Source: Antitrichia curtipendula
Lineage: Eukaryota; Streptophyta; Bryopsida; Hypnales; Leucodontaceae
Reading direction: 5' to 3'
NCBI GenBank assembly: GCA_951230915.1
Contig: OX579637.1
Span: forward strand, 4,340,001-4,404,000
Length of the DNA stretch: 64,000 bases
Shown piece by piece: positions 11,614-24,200 of the stretch; position 1 is the stretch's first letter, and every line of letters begins with the position of its first letter. The notes below the pieces were generated by a model. It was not told where the DNA came from. It saw only the letters and a list, made by a program, of their open reading frames with translations, and searched no databases. Both the position numbers and the translations under genes were made by a program.

Positions 11614-12255
11614 CTAGCAACTACGTGATGTACTCTTGAGCTTTTCAAGGGCCATTAAAATTTCAGGCCCTTGACTATACCCCCCTTTGACACTTGCACC
11701 TACCTGACGCATGTGTTCTCTTTCTTGCGCTTGTAGTGACCTCCGTTCCCAAGAGTCCCAAGTAGGAGTGGAGGATTGAGTACACAGTGACCTTTTAGCT
11801 TTTTTTTTTATCCTTCCTGATTCAGTCAATGCACGACAACGTGGAAGTAGAAGACAAGCAACCACGGGTTCAAGAATTTCCGCAGGCAGATCACTTGGCG
11901 TATGGGATTCTACATCCGGTGTAGACAGTAAATAATTAGCATCTCCATAAAGGTTCTTTTGCGTCCCTTTCTCTAAAATAGTTGGCAACCTTGACGAATC
12001 CCGGACTGTCCGAGAGCGCAGAGGAGATGGCCAGCAAGAAATCGACAAGCGCGGCTTCTTGTCTGGGGGACTATTTACCACTCTGTCCTCGATCTGCTTG
12101 ACAGGGAAGTCCATGGTGGAATTAACAATAGGAGCCGAGCAAAGAAAATTCCCCGTACTAAGTATCACGTACTGCCCATAGTCCAGAATGGAGTCCTCAG
12201 ACGCTTGACATGGGAGGATCCCATCCAGCCTAGATCTTATAGACGCGTTTTTCAT
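11614..12255 (-). CDS. Copy C: C-terminal module, intact open frame
   Basis: The frame is open from an acceptor CCCTGCCAG at about 12256 to the stop at 11614. It contains YGQYVILSTGNFLC, TMDFPV, NSPPDKKPRLS, a basic RIKKKAKR stretch, and WDSWERRSLQ...GYSQGPEI near the C-terminus. Copies A and B match all of these blocks but carry stops where C has Trp. There are no membrane segments. The basic patch could be a nuclear localisation signal. It probably forms the last exon of the copy C transcription unit. Function unknown. Confidence 0.5.
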   Translation of the reverse strand: MKNASIRSRLDGILPCQASEDSILDYGQYVILSTGNFLCSAPIVNSTMDFPVKQIEDRVVNSPPDKKPRLSISCWPSPLRSRTVRDSSRLPTILEKGTQKNLYGDANYLLSTPDVESHTPSDLPAEILEPVVACLLLPRCRALTESGRIKKKAKRSLCTQSSTPTWDSWERRSLQAQEREHMRQVGASVKGGYSQGPEILMALEKLKSTSRSC

Positions 12256-12497
12256 CTGGCAGGGAAAAATAAGAAAATTAGCCATAGAACTTTGAATAGG
12301 TCATAAGTACATAACGTTCAGTATAAGCTCTAGCCAGATCAGAGGACCTTCGAGCTGTACAAACAAAATCGACCCAAAGGACACGATACCGCGAAGGCCG
12401 AAGGGTGCTAAAATGCAACAGCGAAATACGAAAAAATAAGCTGTTTTAGGACACTACATTTTTGGTCGACTTAAGCTGCATACCTCCAAAACTAAGT

Positions 12498-13296
12498 CTA
12501 ACTAACACTAGCAGACCCACGAAGGACCTTTATAAGATTGTCATACTCTCGGCAACCTTGTTCTTTGCTCAGCATTCGTCTTCCAATCCTCCATTTTTTA
12601 TTCTCTCTGAAGGACTTGAAACCATTGCTACGGTTGAAGTACAACTGTTGGAACCAAGGAAGTAGAACTGCCAGAAGAAACGTGTCCCTATCACCATTTC
12701 CTCAGATACTCCAGGAATCTGATATTATTACATTCTCAGGCCTGTTCATGATGTGTTTACACGGGCTGTCGTCTACTACGATTGTATTATGAGAGGTGAA
12801 ATTCTCATGGAAGCCAGCGAAAAGGAAATCTAGGTTCTTAAGGAACAAATCCTTGTTTGTTCCAGGTTCCTTGTAAGAGGTCAACTTCCCGGCTCTATCC
12901 CTGCACTTGATAGTCTTGCACGAGTCTTGCCCAAGAACGAGAAAGGGCCATTTTCCCTCCCGAAAGAGGTATCTACAAATTTAATTGGTCGTAGTTTTTT
13001 TCATGGAGCTCCATACAGTAATTTTTGCTATCATCTCTAGCTCCTTCAAGAACTCAGCGCAATTTGGACGAACATATACTGCTTTGGGTCCAATAATTGC
13101 AGTGATTGTAGCAGAGTGCGGCTCTGAGGCTTCGCAAAAATGCTTGATTGAACTGTTGGACTTCCAATCCGCGCAGCAGCATAAAATGCCATTGAGGTCC
13201 AAGACGACGTTCATCCACTTTTCTGCCACCCCGGACCTCAATGGACGATGGACGCCCTCCGTATTTCCTTTACGGTTTACTGTAGGATTGGACCCC
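12498..13296 (-). pseudogene. Copy C: FCP1-like (NIF/HAD family) domain
   Basis: The exon starts after GTTAGCAG at about 13297. VVLDLNGILCCC (near 13200) is the plant-type HAD motif I, ITVWSSM follows, and NTIVVDDSPCKHIMN (near 12770) is the acidic motif near the end. Key positions match copy A. Breaks are a TAA at about 12980, where A has Tyr, and a TGA just after DSWSI near 12700. The tail to 12498 matches the tail of copy A. It lies between the methyltransferase-like part and the C-terminal module. Confidence 0.7.
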
Positions 13297-13864
13297 TGCT
13301 AACAAACGTACAAATGTGCATCCAGTTACGCTCGTGAAACTGGCTTAATTTGTACGTCATGTGAAATCATTTCATTGCTGAAGGACAAACGACAATGTAG
13401 AATGTCCAGTTGTGCCATTCAAAGACAAGAGATTATACCTTCTCCAGTGCCGAACTTGAAGGCCAATCAGCAATTTCACAATTGGTTGCCACACAATGAG
13501 GCGCTGAAGTATCTTCATCCAATTCAACAAACTTAGCTGAACATATCGGATTATTATCCTTAGCCTGATTTTGTGTAGAAGGGAGAATAGAAACCTCAGG
13601 TCAACTTTCCAGATTCATAAGTCCTGCAATTCATGATTGTGGAGAAGGACTCTCTGTAAGATATATATTGCATTTTCAATGATAATTGTCCTTTACAATA
13701 TAGAACTCAATCCACCAGTGTCAAAACTACAACTAACGCCAACACAAACAATGTCCGGATAAAAATCGAGCACTGCATCTATAGACAAAGCTAGAGCTAA
13801 AACTCTATCAAACAGTTTAGCTCGAGTTGAGCTAAATCTACATCAGGCAATGCTCACTAAGTGT
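13297..13864. other. Intron or spacer of copy C, with one palindrome
   Basis: No good coding frame. At 13815-13838 is a palindrome with arms GTTTAGCTC-like and GAGCTAAAT-like, a variant of the TTTAGCGC family. Copy A has a single palindrome at the matching place (2799-2827). Confidence 0.5.
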
Positions 13865-14911
13865 TTATTGGGCAGAACCTGTAGGTTGATCTTCGGTGGG
13901 CAAGGCATCACTTCCAGGCTCTACCTTGGAAGCATCTCTGGACAAGTTCTGCCCAATCTCCATCTCCGCAGCTTTCACGTTGGGACGTGGACTCCTCACT
14001 GGGTCTTCTTGCTGAGCTTCTGGAGGAGAGGGATCACCAACAAAAACTTTGGATGGCAGAGGTGCGGGCGACTCGGGTGCGCTACCAGGAATTGCCGTAT
14101 TTGGCTGCGACGGACTCGAGGCGTTGCTTATGTTAGAGCTGGACGGCTGGCCCAACAGTTGCAGCATCAAAGTTTGTGGAGGAGGGGGCACTGTTGCGGA
14201 CGGTTTAGGGTCAACCTTCATGATCAGGATTTGAAGCATTTCCCTGTTCTGTTGGGCTAGCTCGCGGTTGTTTTGGGACTCCAACCGCATCCACTCCTGA
14301 TTATGTCTGTGAAGTTCAAGGTTTTCAGCCCTCTCCTTTGCGTTGTCCTCCCTCATCTGCGCTAGTGCAAGCTCATTTTGGTGCTAGTTCAGCTGAGCTT
14401 GTTGTTGCATATTCGCTAGCGATAAGATAGTCTGGGCTGTAATCTCCGCCAACTGCTTTGTAATAGTTGTAACTGTTTTGCGCTTCCTCTTCTTTTGTGG
14501 GTGTCTAGATGCAGTAGGAGTCTTCTGTGTTACAAGCAAAGGAGGTAACATGGAGCTCGCCGATGATCCTGGTATATCTGTAGATGGGCATCTCGTCGGT
14601 GTTGCCATTTCATCGAGCCCTTGAGGCCCGTCGTCTTCAGTGTCTTCCTTGTCTTCCTCGGATTCGGAATCAGAGTCTGGTTCTACGTAAAGCGGAACCT
14701 CCATCCGCCGCTCACTGAATTGGAAAGTCTGGCTCGACCTCAAATTCCTCTTCGAGGATGAGGGCGTTGAACTTGGAACTTTACCAGCTGACCTTGGGTA
14801 CCCACTCTCAAAGAAGTCGGTTATGTCTAGCATCATTGCCTTCTTACAGATTTCTTCCCACCAACCCGATTGAGAACCTAGACCAGTGGCAAAGATATTC
14901 ACGTTAGTCAT

Positions 14912-15104
14912 CTGCGAAGAAGAAATCTTATTGTTAACGCAATCGGCAAAAGATGCAAGACATTTTAGCGCCGCCCGCTCTAAAGCGACAACTCATTCGA
15001 GTGCTTAGGATCAGAAACAACAATGACAAGCATACAATACAATGACTACATACATGCAACTCAGTTTAGCGCGACCCGTGCTAAAGTACAGTCATGATGC
15101 ATAC
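14912..15104 (-). other. Intron with two TTTAGCGC palindromes (copy C)
   Basis: Donor GTATGC at 15104 and acceptor TTCGCAG at 14912. Palindromes lie at 15064-15089 and 14963-14985. The position in the protein equals that of the 190-bp intron 1520-1709 of copy A, which carries two palindromes of a different sequence. Confidence 0.75.
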
Positions 15105-16410
15105 CACGGCTGCGCACGTTAGCTTGCCACCCGTGTAACCGGAGAAGATCGACATGCCAGACTTGCAGAATGCCTGCACAAGCCACAAGTAGAATTCCAT
15201 TCTCAGTTCTGTGTTGTGAATCCGATACTCCAGCTCACTGTACGCACGTGCTTTCATATACCGTGCCGTTTCTGGACACTCAAACTCGGAAGGGACTTCC
15301 ACCTTGTTCTCGTTCTGTAGATTCTGCAAAAAGATGAGGAACACTTTCTTGGGCGTCCTCGCTGCTGGTACATTTTCAAGCCGGTCATTTTTTCCAACGG
15401 AGTACACGGAATAGGAGATCAAGAACAATTTGAAAACCCTGTTCAATTCGACATACTTCAGGGCTTGAGCTTGCTCCTTCTCGTCACCACAAATGAAGAG
15501 CCACGACGGAACATCACCAAGTGCAGGTTTCTTTGTGTTGTCCATGGACGTGAGTACTTCAATGAAGTACGGATTGTCTACGGTAGAGCTGACCTTCTTA
15601 TCAATCCCCGGCAAGGACCTAAAGTCAATCACCCCGAGCGCAAGATGATTTCCGATCTCCGTAGTCCACACCTTCTTTGGCCATTCCATGTGACGATTTT
15701 CGACCCAATCATAGGATTGATAGTGGCCATTTGCTGTCGGTTTCTCAAACTTTTCTTTGTGTTCAAGGAACACCTTGAAGAAATCATAGGCGTCTTGGGA
15801 TAGCTCGGTGATCACCTTGTTCCTTGCCGATTTGTTCTTCGCTCTCCCAAAGTAGGCTTCACCGGGCCTATCGAGCAGCACGTCCATAATGGCGCTGGAG
15901 AAAAGGCATTCCTTCTTAAAGGCCTTCCAATTCTCACTGATGATCTCGTTTTGTGCGTTCATAAGCCCAAGTTGAGGCTTGATGCCATGCAGCTCCTTGA
16001 TCATGAGATTCTACCGCTTACGACGTTCAACCCACTCCTTTGTGCTGAAACAGTCATGGAGGACTGACGTGATACTCTTCACTGTGACCTTCGGATATGA
16101 ATGAGTGCGTTTCCCGCCCGATTGGTTGAGCAGATGTTTTGCAAGTTTTGCTATTTCATCGTAGCTTAGATTACCCAAGTGCTTGAAGAATTCACGATTC
16201 AACAAGCAACTTTCGGGATTCCAATCCTCCTTAGCGTTAAACATCATATCCGTGTCAGGATTGAAGAGCTCTTTGTGCGCGGCGGCGGTGATCACCTCAC
16301 TCCACAGCTTGTATACATTGTCGGGTGCCGTGATGAGCCGTAATTCGAGCGTCAGCTTCAGCTTCTCTTCTTTATACTTCGTCTTCGAGATCTTCGAGAT
16401 CTTCGAGATT

Positions 16411-16614
16411 CTTGACATTCAACATCAATCATGGAGAATCTCATATACATTGCCCTCTCGAACACTTATCACATATTTTGGAATATGGAGTTAGAAATGG
16501 TAGCATAATTTCATGTAATTCAGTCGGAATACATGAAGCAAGAAATTCAGCAAGGAATGAACTGATCCACATCTTAGGGATGCAGTTTACTGCGCCTTGC
16601 GCTAAAGTGCTTAC
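16411..16614 (-). other. Intron with one TTTAGCGC-type palindrome beside the donor (copy C)
   Basis: Donor GTAAGC at 16614, acceptor TCAAG at 16411. The palindrome at 16582-16610 starts within five bases of the donor and could fold over it in the transcript. Confidence 0.6.
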
Positions 16615-18126
16615 CTGGAAACTCTCCTTTTTTTGCCTGTTCTCTACTGTCCTTCTCGTGGACGCGAGAGTACCAACTGACTTTATTGGCGTCGGATTTT
16701 CAGGCCTGCCCATATCCTCCAGGACATTCTGAGCTCCCAGAATATTGGTCGCCCAAGATGGTTGAACAGCCACAAAATGTTTTGTGCGATTATAATATGC
16801 GGAAATGCTTCGCAACCTCTCAGCATCTTCTGACCACACGATGAAGCAATTCCATTTTCAAAAGTGCTCCCTCTCATCCTTGTCGATGTTGTTTTCGTTA
16901 TCGAATATGTACTTGCTAGCTTCAACACTATGCTGCTCGTTGATGATGTAGAATTTCCCGGCCTTGATTTCCTCCCACCTTGTAGGCTTCTTCTTCAGAC
17001 TGACGGGCATGACGTAGAGCGTTTGTTTGGTGCTCTTGTTTGGAATATTTAGGAGCACATTCACCATGTCTTCAACAATGCTGCTCTGCTTGGACCGTAT
17101 GTTAAATGTTGGCGGCGCCTCTATGAGCTGAGCGATGTCAATCTCTTTCTTCTCACCAACACCAAAGACATATGCGTCTTCACAGGTGGTCCAGAACTTT
17201 TTGTACACTTGACTTATATGCTCATAGTCAGGTTTCTTCTCTATCGCCCGCAAGTGTGGCACATTTTCCATCTCGTCCGCGTAACTCCCTTCTGCAACCT
17301 CTGAAGTTTCAGACTCCTTTGCATAAGGTGTCTTCTTAGACGGTATTGCAGCTTTCTTTCCCTTCCGCGTGTCGGTCTTCAGGGCTGGCGTCTGAGTACT
17401 TTTGTGACCCCAACTTGCACCCAATTCCAACTTTCTTTTGATTTTGGAGGTCATACTGCTGCCTTGGTTCATAATCTCCTTTGACACAGACCGGGCTCTG
17501 TTATTCTCCTTTTGCATCTCAAGCTTCCCCTTCAGCGTGTGTAAGTCATTGAATAACATACGGATTTTGCTGCATAGCTTTTTCCATGTGAGGGGGGTCC
17601 CATTTGCATTCTGCCACTTGTTGTTGTCTAGTTTCTTCTCCAGCTCCTTGATCTCATCGCGGTATGGAGTAGGTTCAAGACTTGACAGGAAAGAGCCAAC
17701 TGGAAGGGCACAAGAATGGAGTTGATGCAGATTGCGAAGTGGTAGTTATTCTGCCTACTCTCACCGGGAATCGTTGTCATGCATTTGACTTTGATCATTG
17801 GATGCGTGTCTGCCTCTACATCCTTTATCTTTTCGTGAAAAGAGAGTTGCAAGAAGCACTGAGCGTTTTTAAATTTATACGAGATGCAGAATTGGTTTAC
17901 GAATGGGATCATGAATAGGCTCCAAGCCTCAACTCTCTCCAGCTCTTTGAATTCCCAATATTCTCCTTCTATGAGATGGTCGTCTGCACTTTTGTTATTG
18001 TCGTGGAACTGCACTTCACATCTCTTGAAGTACATCTCTAGTGCCTCGATTTGATTATCCATCCTCCTAACAGAACAAAGTGGGAAATGAAGTTAGTCGA
18101 CAATGGACAATGTTGTTTTTTACCAG

Positions 18127-18160
18127 TTGCATTTTAGCGCGACACGCGCTAAAATGTAGT
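18127..18160. repeat. TTTAGCGC palindrome upstream of copy C start
   Basis: Arms TTGCATTTTAGCGCG-like on both sides of a short centre, about 65 bp upstream of the copy C start codon. It is the nearest unit to the gene and precedes the array at 18391. Confidence 0.8.
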
Positions 18161-18282
18161 TTCATGCACAATGTCACATTCAACCTGATTGATGATCTTG
18201 TCTGCCTTGAATTTGCACGGCTCATGCTAATCAACCTTTTATTCTGGTGCCTTAGGACTTTTGTCCTGGCTGTTGTTTCATG

Positions 18283-19094
18283 TACAGCGGTGGATCTCAG
18301 TCTTTTACGCTAAACTGTCCCCCTCCTAGCAACTCCTGTGAAATTGGGTATTGCTCTTTAGGTACGAATGTCTTGTAGTGTATGTCTACTACACTTTAGC
18401 GCAACTCGTGCTAAAGTGTCTTCTGGCAAGCAGATTGTATTTGCTTAGGTGCTGGTCCTTGATTACTAATTTAGTTGTGGTTCCGTTTGGTCGACTTTAG
18501 CGTTGTGCTCGCTGAACTCTCTTCCAACCAACGGATCTTCTAGTTTGGGTACTGGTCTTTGTTTATTGGTGTACCAGTGGTTCCGTCTGCTACATGTTAG
18601 CACGTCTCGCGCTAAACTGTCCCACTCCCTAAGGCATGTCTGGACTTGCGTTTTGCAGTTGAGGTACTAACTTACTCTTTCGTCCCTCGGCTATGCTTTA
18701 ACGCGAGCCGTGCTAAACTATATCCCTGTGATTGGTACTCGTGGACATGCGTACTGGAATTCTAGTACTGGTTTATTTCTTGGTTTGTTGACGACACTTT
18801 AGCGCGGCTCGCGCTAAACTGTCTCCCTAGCAGTGTTGTGTCTGGATTTGCGTGCAAAAGCTCAGGTAGTAATCTGACTACTGGGTCGGTTGACTATACT
18901 TTAGCGCGAGCCGCGCTAAAGTGTCTCCCTGTTAGCAATGTCTGGACATGCGTACCAGTGTTCTGATATTTATTTACCACTGGATTTATCGACTACACTT
19001 TAGCGCGGCTTGCGGTATAGTGTCTCCATGTGAACGATACTCTTGGACATGCGTGCTGATTTGCTGCACTTTAGCGCGAGCCGCGCTAAAGTGT
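18283..19094. repeat. Tandem array of TTTAGCGCG palindromes, ~100-bp period
   Basis: Palindromes start at 18391, 18493, 18594, 18695, 18794, 18896, 18995 and 19066, with a weaker one near 18290. The perfect copies (18896 and 19066) have arm ACTTTAGCGCG, centre AGC and the inverted arm. Between them a less conserved spacer repeats GTCTCCCT, TGGACATGCGT and a T-rich stretch. Spacing is 99-102 bp except for the last step of 71 bp. The array lies upstream of copy C. Confidence 0.9.
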
Positions 19095-19729
19095 CTCCCT
19101 ACCATCTGTGCGTTTCGTGAGGTTTTATGCTTTCCGACGATTGTTTTAAGGTTAAGTTCAGGCTGTTCAGGGTCCGGATTCATTATTGAATTAACGAGAG
19201 TGCTTCCAATAACATTTGTTGCAGAATCACTGTGCATTGCAAGGGAATTAAGAATTCAGGCAGAAAATTTCGGACAACGTCGGAGAGAGAAAATTGACAA
19301 CAAACTCAATGACACACTTTCATATTAGTCAGATTTCCAGTTGCTACAGTGTTTTCCAATGCTTGCTACCAACAGTGAGACTATCATGTGAAGAATCTAC
19401 TGTGTTCGAATGAGAGCAATTTGGAATTTGTCTTCAGAAATAGCATGAAGAATATAATGCAGAAGCACAAGTCATCAGAAATTACCTGAGATTGAAGGTA
19501 TGATTTGCTTCTCGCTGGCCTTCACGAATTGCCGAATTGCAGAACTTGTTTCCACCTTCCAATTACATGTTTGCTGATTGATCAAATGAACACTAAGACA
19601 TCGAATTTGACAGTTTTGAAATGCATGAAAGAACATTAAGAATGTGATGAGGAATTCAAACGTCAAAAACAAAAACGTGCACTGATTTAGAACTTTCATG
19701 CACTTTCTTTCAGACAAGCACCTCTCACA
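19095..19729. other. Spacer, nothing recognised
   Basis: Moderately AT-rich DNA without a supported gene. Open frames here overlap the end of the palindrome array and show no family features. Confidence 0.4.
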
Positions 19730-19830
19730 AAAAACCGCATGAACATGAACATTCGATCACTCACAAGACACCGCATGAACATGAACATGAACATGAACAT
19801 GAACATTCAATCACTCACAAGACACCGCAT
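19730..19830. repeat. GAACAT hexamer run inside a ~60-bp tandem duplication
   Basis: GAACAT is repeated twice in the first unit and five times in the second. Both units end in ATTC(G/A)ATCACTCACAAGACACCGCAT. Confidence 0.9.
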
Positions 19831-19919
19831 CCTACCACTTCTTACAATATGTACGTCTGCTACAAGGCTTCTTCAACCATAACAAAAAACACAACAAGAG
19901 CACACTTGACCACATTCGA

Positions 19920-20700
19920 CAGTCCAAAATTGAAAGGTAAATTTTGAACCCTTATCCTGAAGCACACTCCAAGCACGCTGTTGCAATGGTTTAGGACAAC
20001 TCTGCTCCACGCTTCACGCACTTCTCTGAGTCAATCCGAGCAAGGTTGGAGCTCAGTTGCACAAGCCCAAACCTAAACCACAAACAATCCAAAATTCAGT
20101 ATTGCACGACAAAAAACGCAGAAGAAACTCTACACTCCCGAATTACACTAATCCCGCAAACTGAGGTTGACACAGACATAAAACAAGACCACAGGAGGTC
20201 GACGAGGACCGTGAACCCCAAGGCCCCAAGGCTAAAACCGTCACGCATCTACTGGAGCTCTTCTTCAGTAGAAACGGAAAAAAAAGCAAGAGCACACCCG
20301 ACATTCCAAAATTAAAAGGGAAATTTGAATGCTTACCTCGAAGTACACTCTAAAGCACGCTGTTGCAGTGGTCAAAAATAGCTCTTTTCTACGCTCCACG
20401 CACTTACCGGAGTTGATTGGAGCAAGGTCGGAGCTAAGTCGCACAAGCCCAAACCTAAACCACAGACAAGCCGAAATCCAGTTTAGCACGACAACAAACG
20501 CAGAAGAATCTCTACGCTCCCAAATTACACTAATCCCGCAAACTGGGGTTGACACAGACAAAAATCAAGACCACAGGAGGTCAACAAGGATCGTGAACCC
20601 CAAGGCGACGCTCGTCACGCATCTGCTGGAGCTCTTCTTTGGCAGAAACGGAAGAAACAACAGGAACACACCCTAAATCCAAATTTGAATTAAAAAAATA
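19920..20700. repeat. ~381-bp tandem duplication, two copies plus part of a third
   Basis: Landmarks CCAAAATT, GCACGCTGTTGCA, GCACAAGCCCAAACCTAAACC, ATCCCGCAAACTG and ACCACAGGAGGTC recur about 381 bp apart (for example at 20050 and 20431). A third copy begins near 20660 and stops soon after. The open frames here are repeats of each other and look non-coding. Confidence 0.85.
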
Positions 20701-20869
20701 ATTCAAATGCTTACCCCCAAGCGAATGCTTAGCCTGAATGTTTTCCCCGAGGCGAATGCTAATCCCAAAGAAAATGCTTACCCCGATTACTTACCTTGAA
20801 TGCTTACTCCAATGACGTTGTGGAATTGTAGAAACTCATATGCTCCACGCTCCACCTAATTGCGGAACC

Positions 20870-20970
20870 TCTGCACGCACTTCCGGAATTCTTCCGAACA
20901 ATCTCCAGGATCACTCGCAAACGCACTTCCGGAATTCTTCCGAACAAGCTCCGAGATCACTCGCAAAGCT
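20870..20970. repeat. 46-bp tandem duplication
   Basis: ACGCACTTCCGGAATTCTTC and its continuation to CACTCGCAA occur at 20875 and 20921. Confidence 0.9.
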
Positions 20971-21044
20971 TCAACTCCAACAGCGGACGAGCTCAACTTC
21001 GAAGAAACAACAAAAATGTCGAACGACAAGTGGGAGCCAAACCC

Positions 21045-21260
21045 TAGAGTAGAACGTCACCTCGCACCCTAAACTGATATCCTAAATCCATACCCTAGCC
21101 TATACCTTGATCCATAATTTGGCCCGCCAATACCCTGAACCCATATCTTGGCCCGCCAATACTCTGAACCCATATCCTGGCCCAACAATATCCTAAATTC
21201 TAAACCCATACCCTAAATCCATACCCTGGCCCAGCAATATCCTGACCTACAAATATCCAG
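21045..21260. repeat. Telomere-like and ~29-bp satellite-like repeat
   Basis: Degenerate CCCTAAA motifs mixed with two full ~29-bp units beginning GGCCCGCCAATAC.CTGAACC and a third, more diverged one. Confidence 0.75.
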
Positions 21261-24200
21261 CAATATCCTATCATTATCAATACAAAGATACCTATAGTTT
21301 TCAAATGGAAATAAATATTTTGTTGTTAGAATGTGGTTTGTAATATCCTTGGTCAGTATTTCTCTAAACCCTAAATGCTAGTCGTTCATTCAATATAAAT
21401 AATTGTAAGAACTCAATATATGCGGGTTTTACAGAACATATACCAATCCATAACCCCCTATTAGAATTCAAAGTTCATAGTTACGCATCTCTGCATTGCT
21501 TATCGTAAACCTTACTCATATGCAAATTGTTGTGTAAAGCATACATAGAATATGTCTCAATTATCTTGGCCCATTTAGCCTATTTTGTCAACATCTAACA
21601 CTACATTCATGTTTTAAAATATAGTAACTAAGAATAATAAATATTGTTTAGGTAACAAGGATTAGAGTTTTCATTTGCATTTATGAACCTCCTAAAGTGC
21701 AGACATCGATACATTTCATTCTTCACTATGTATTTGATTTAGTGAAATTGTTGTGTTATCCTTCGAAAATGAATTCAATAAAAAAATATTCTTCACTTTA
21801 TCTTAAACCCTATGATAAAAACGTAGGAATTTTTGTATTCAACCAAAAGTTTTGTATAGAAATCACAAATATTCAAACTATAATATATTATTATAAATTT
21901 TTTGTTAAAAAATGATTGAAAAATATTGGTTAAGGGTCTACTTGATCTAACCATTTGCGTAGAATGCACAAATCATATTTTACTACTATTGTCTGAGAAT
22001 TGTTATTAAATCATTCTTATAACTGAGTTTTTTTTTATAATGCATCTTCACAATTTTAGTAGAACAAAGGCTATTTTGTATCCCTTCAAGTATAACTAGA
22101 AAATCAATATATTAAATAGTATAACTAGAAAATCAATGTATTAAATAAAGACTCCTATTGATTTTAACCCTACATCTTCTAGAGTAAGACATATCTCATA
22201 ATGTATTTGGAGTTTTTAGTGAGCATCAATAGGCTCTATTGTTGAAGTAAATTTCAAATAACTGCAAAATAATCATATGATTTCATAGATTTGAAAAAAA
22301 CAGCATACGAAGTCTTAAGAGAATATAATTTATTTATACATGAGAATTTATGTTTATTCATTTTACCCTCTAAACATGACTTTGCACATATAAGGGCAAT
22401 GGTACTATTAGAAAATAGAATAAAAATGGATCACAATGGAAATAATATTTCATCAAAATTCAAAGTAATATATTGAGGATTTAGGGTTTAGAGTTTAGGA
22501 TTTAGAATTTAGATTGTGTTTGGGAGGGATGGTTCTAATTTCTTCATTCTAGTACTAACATGGTTTTTTGGAAAGAATGCAGGTTCTCTTGCATAGGAAA
22601 AGGCCTACTTAAAGTAGCAACAATTATGTTTGTGGATGAGTTTTCAAAATTTTGTGTATTTGCAACTTCTAAATATTTTTTGTTTTCATTTTACTAATTT
22701 ATTTCATGTGTTTTGTGCTTTGAAATTCTTAAACTACAACACATGGTATGTCAAATGTTCTTGATTTAAACTTCACAGTATATTCATGCTACTTTTTTAG
22801 GAATTGGGCTTTCATCCCTAAAGATTTTATGAACCATTTTTTTGTCATTGCTTAATTTTTGAATGGGAATTGTTGCTTGAAAAATAAATCTTAAATCAAA
22901 TTCTAATAATTTTTGTGCAAACTAGTTGGGATTGCCTTTCAATGAATTTGTAAATATGTTCAAATCAAACATCAATAGTATTGTACAAAAATTAAAAGAA
23001 TTTCTTGTAAAGTGTTTAGAATTTAATTAATAATGGACTCTAAACTATTTCAAAAAGGTGTTCACTTTGACATCTCTAAAATGTATGTCTATTTTCACCA
23101 ATCAATTTACCAAAAAAATTAGACTATTTAAGGAAATTTTCAATGCTAGAGGTAGAAATTATAACCCTAAACCCTTTTTCAAGATAACTCTTTGAAATTC
23201 ATTTGAATCATATCTAGAAATAGTTTCAAACTTCTAACCATATGCAAGGATTTTTTTCATTATGCTTCACGTGGTCTTCTTTGATGCAAACTTCAAGAAT
23301 TTTTTTTACATTTCTTTAGAACACATTTGTATATTGTTCAAATTCCTTAATTCTTTAAGGGATTAGATTTCAAACATTAAATACACACAACACATAGAAG
23401 TACACCAAATTGTGATTTTTTATTTATTTGTCCTACATTGATGGTTATGGGGTTAGTTCTCTAACTTATGTGTAGATTTTTAATATGTTGTTTTTTAGGT
23501 ATTCTATGAATTTGTATTTTTATGAGGGAGTTTGAAATGAATTTAGTCATTTCCATTACTTTAAGGGTTCTAATTAAAAAAATTCATGGACTTCATAGCT
23601 TAATATATAAAGAAAAGGCCACAGCAAGTTGTAAACATTTGAAATAGTTAAAATTCATGATGTTACAAATTTAAATGCTTTTTCACAATTTCACTTGCAA
23701 TATGAAAGCAAAGTCACTTATTTGCTATACTTTGTTTGATTGAGTATTAAGTGTTCATTAAGAGTTCATATTTGATTATGAAATGTATGAAGAAAATATC
23801 GAAAGAAGTTTTGAGAATATTACTACTTACAATTCATGAAAATATAGAATCCAAGTGTGTATGCAAGTTTGTAATAGTGAGTTTGAAAATAATTTATTCA
23901 TTATTTTGGTGTACATAATTAATTATATTCTATTCTATACAAGTGTCTTTAACGTACAACAAAAAATTACTCCTAATTTATTTTGCACTTGTTGAATTTG
24001 ATGTCTCAAGAAAATTTAAATTATAATCTCACAGACTTTATCTATAAAAATTTTGAACTTCACGCATGAATTTGTTTTTGCATGTGGTGGCAACTTTTTC
24101 CCTAAACGTCAATTTCGTAAGAATAGTGAACAATCACTCCTAATTCTCGTTGGCATTTGATGAATTTGACCTCACTTTTAATAAGTTGTTTTCATTACCT

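Larger units (their letters stand above)
13865..18062 (-). pseudogene. Copy C: ParB-like plus DNA-methyltransferase-like gene
   Basis: The start is ATG at 18062. The N-terminal 130 residues are unknown. A Lys-rich linker follows, then a ParB/sulfiredoxin-like part (17180-16870): IDIAQLIEAPPTFNIR, TLYVMPVS and KFYIINEQHSVEASK, where QHSVEA stands for the ParB signature NHRxEA. The methyltransferase-like core lies in 16410-15105: LALGVIDFRSLPG (motif IV place) and FSGYTGGKLTCAAV (motif I place). The intron 14912-15104 is followed by a long linker with an acidic run, KKRKRK and a Gln-rich helix (14911-13865). Breaks are a frameshift near 17690, TGA 16858, TAG 16011 and TAG 14384 (probably Gln). 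ParB-methylase fusions are known from phages and mobile elements; a plant nuclear relative is the inference here. Confidence 0.55.
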
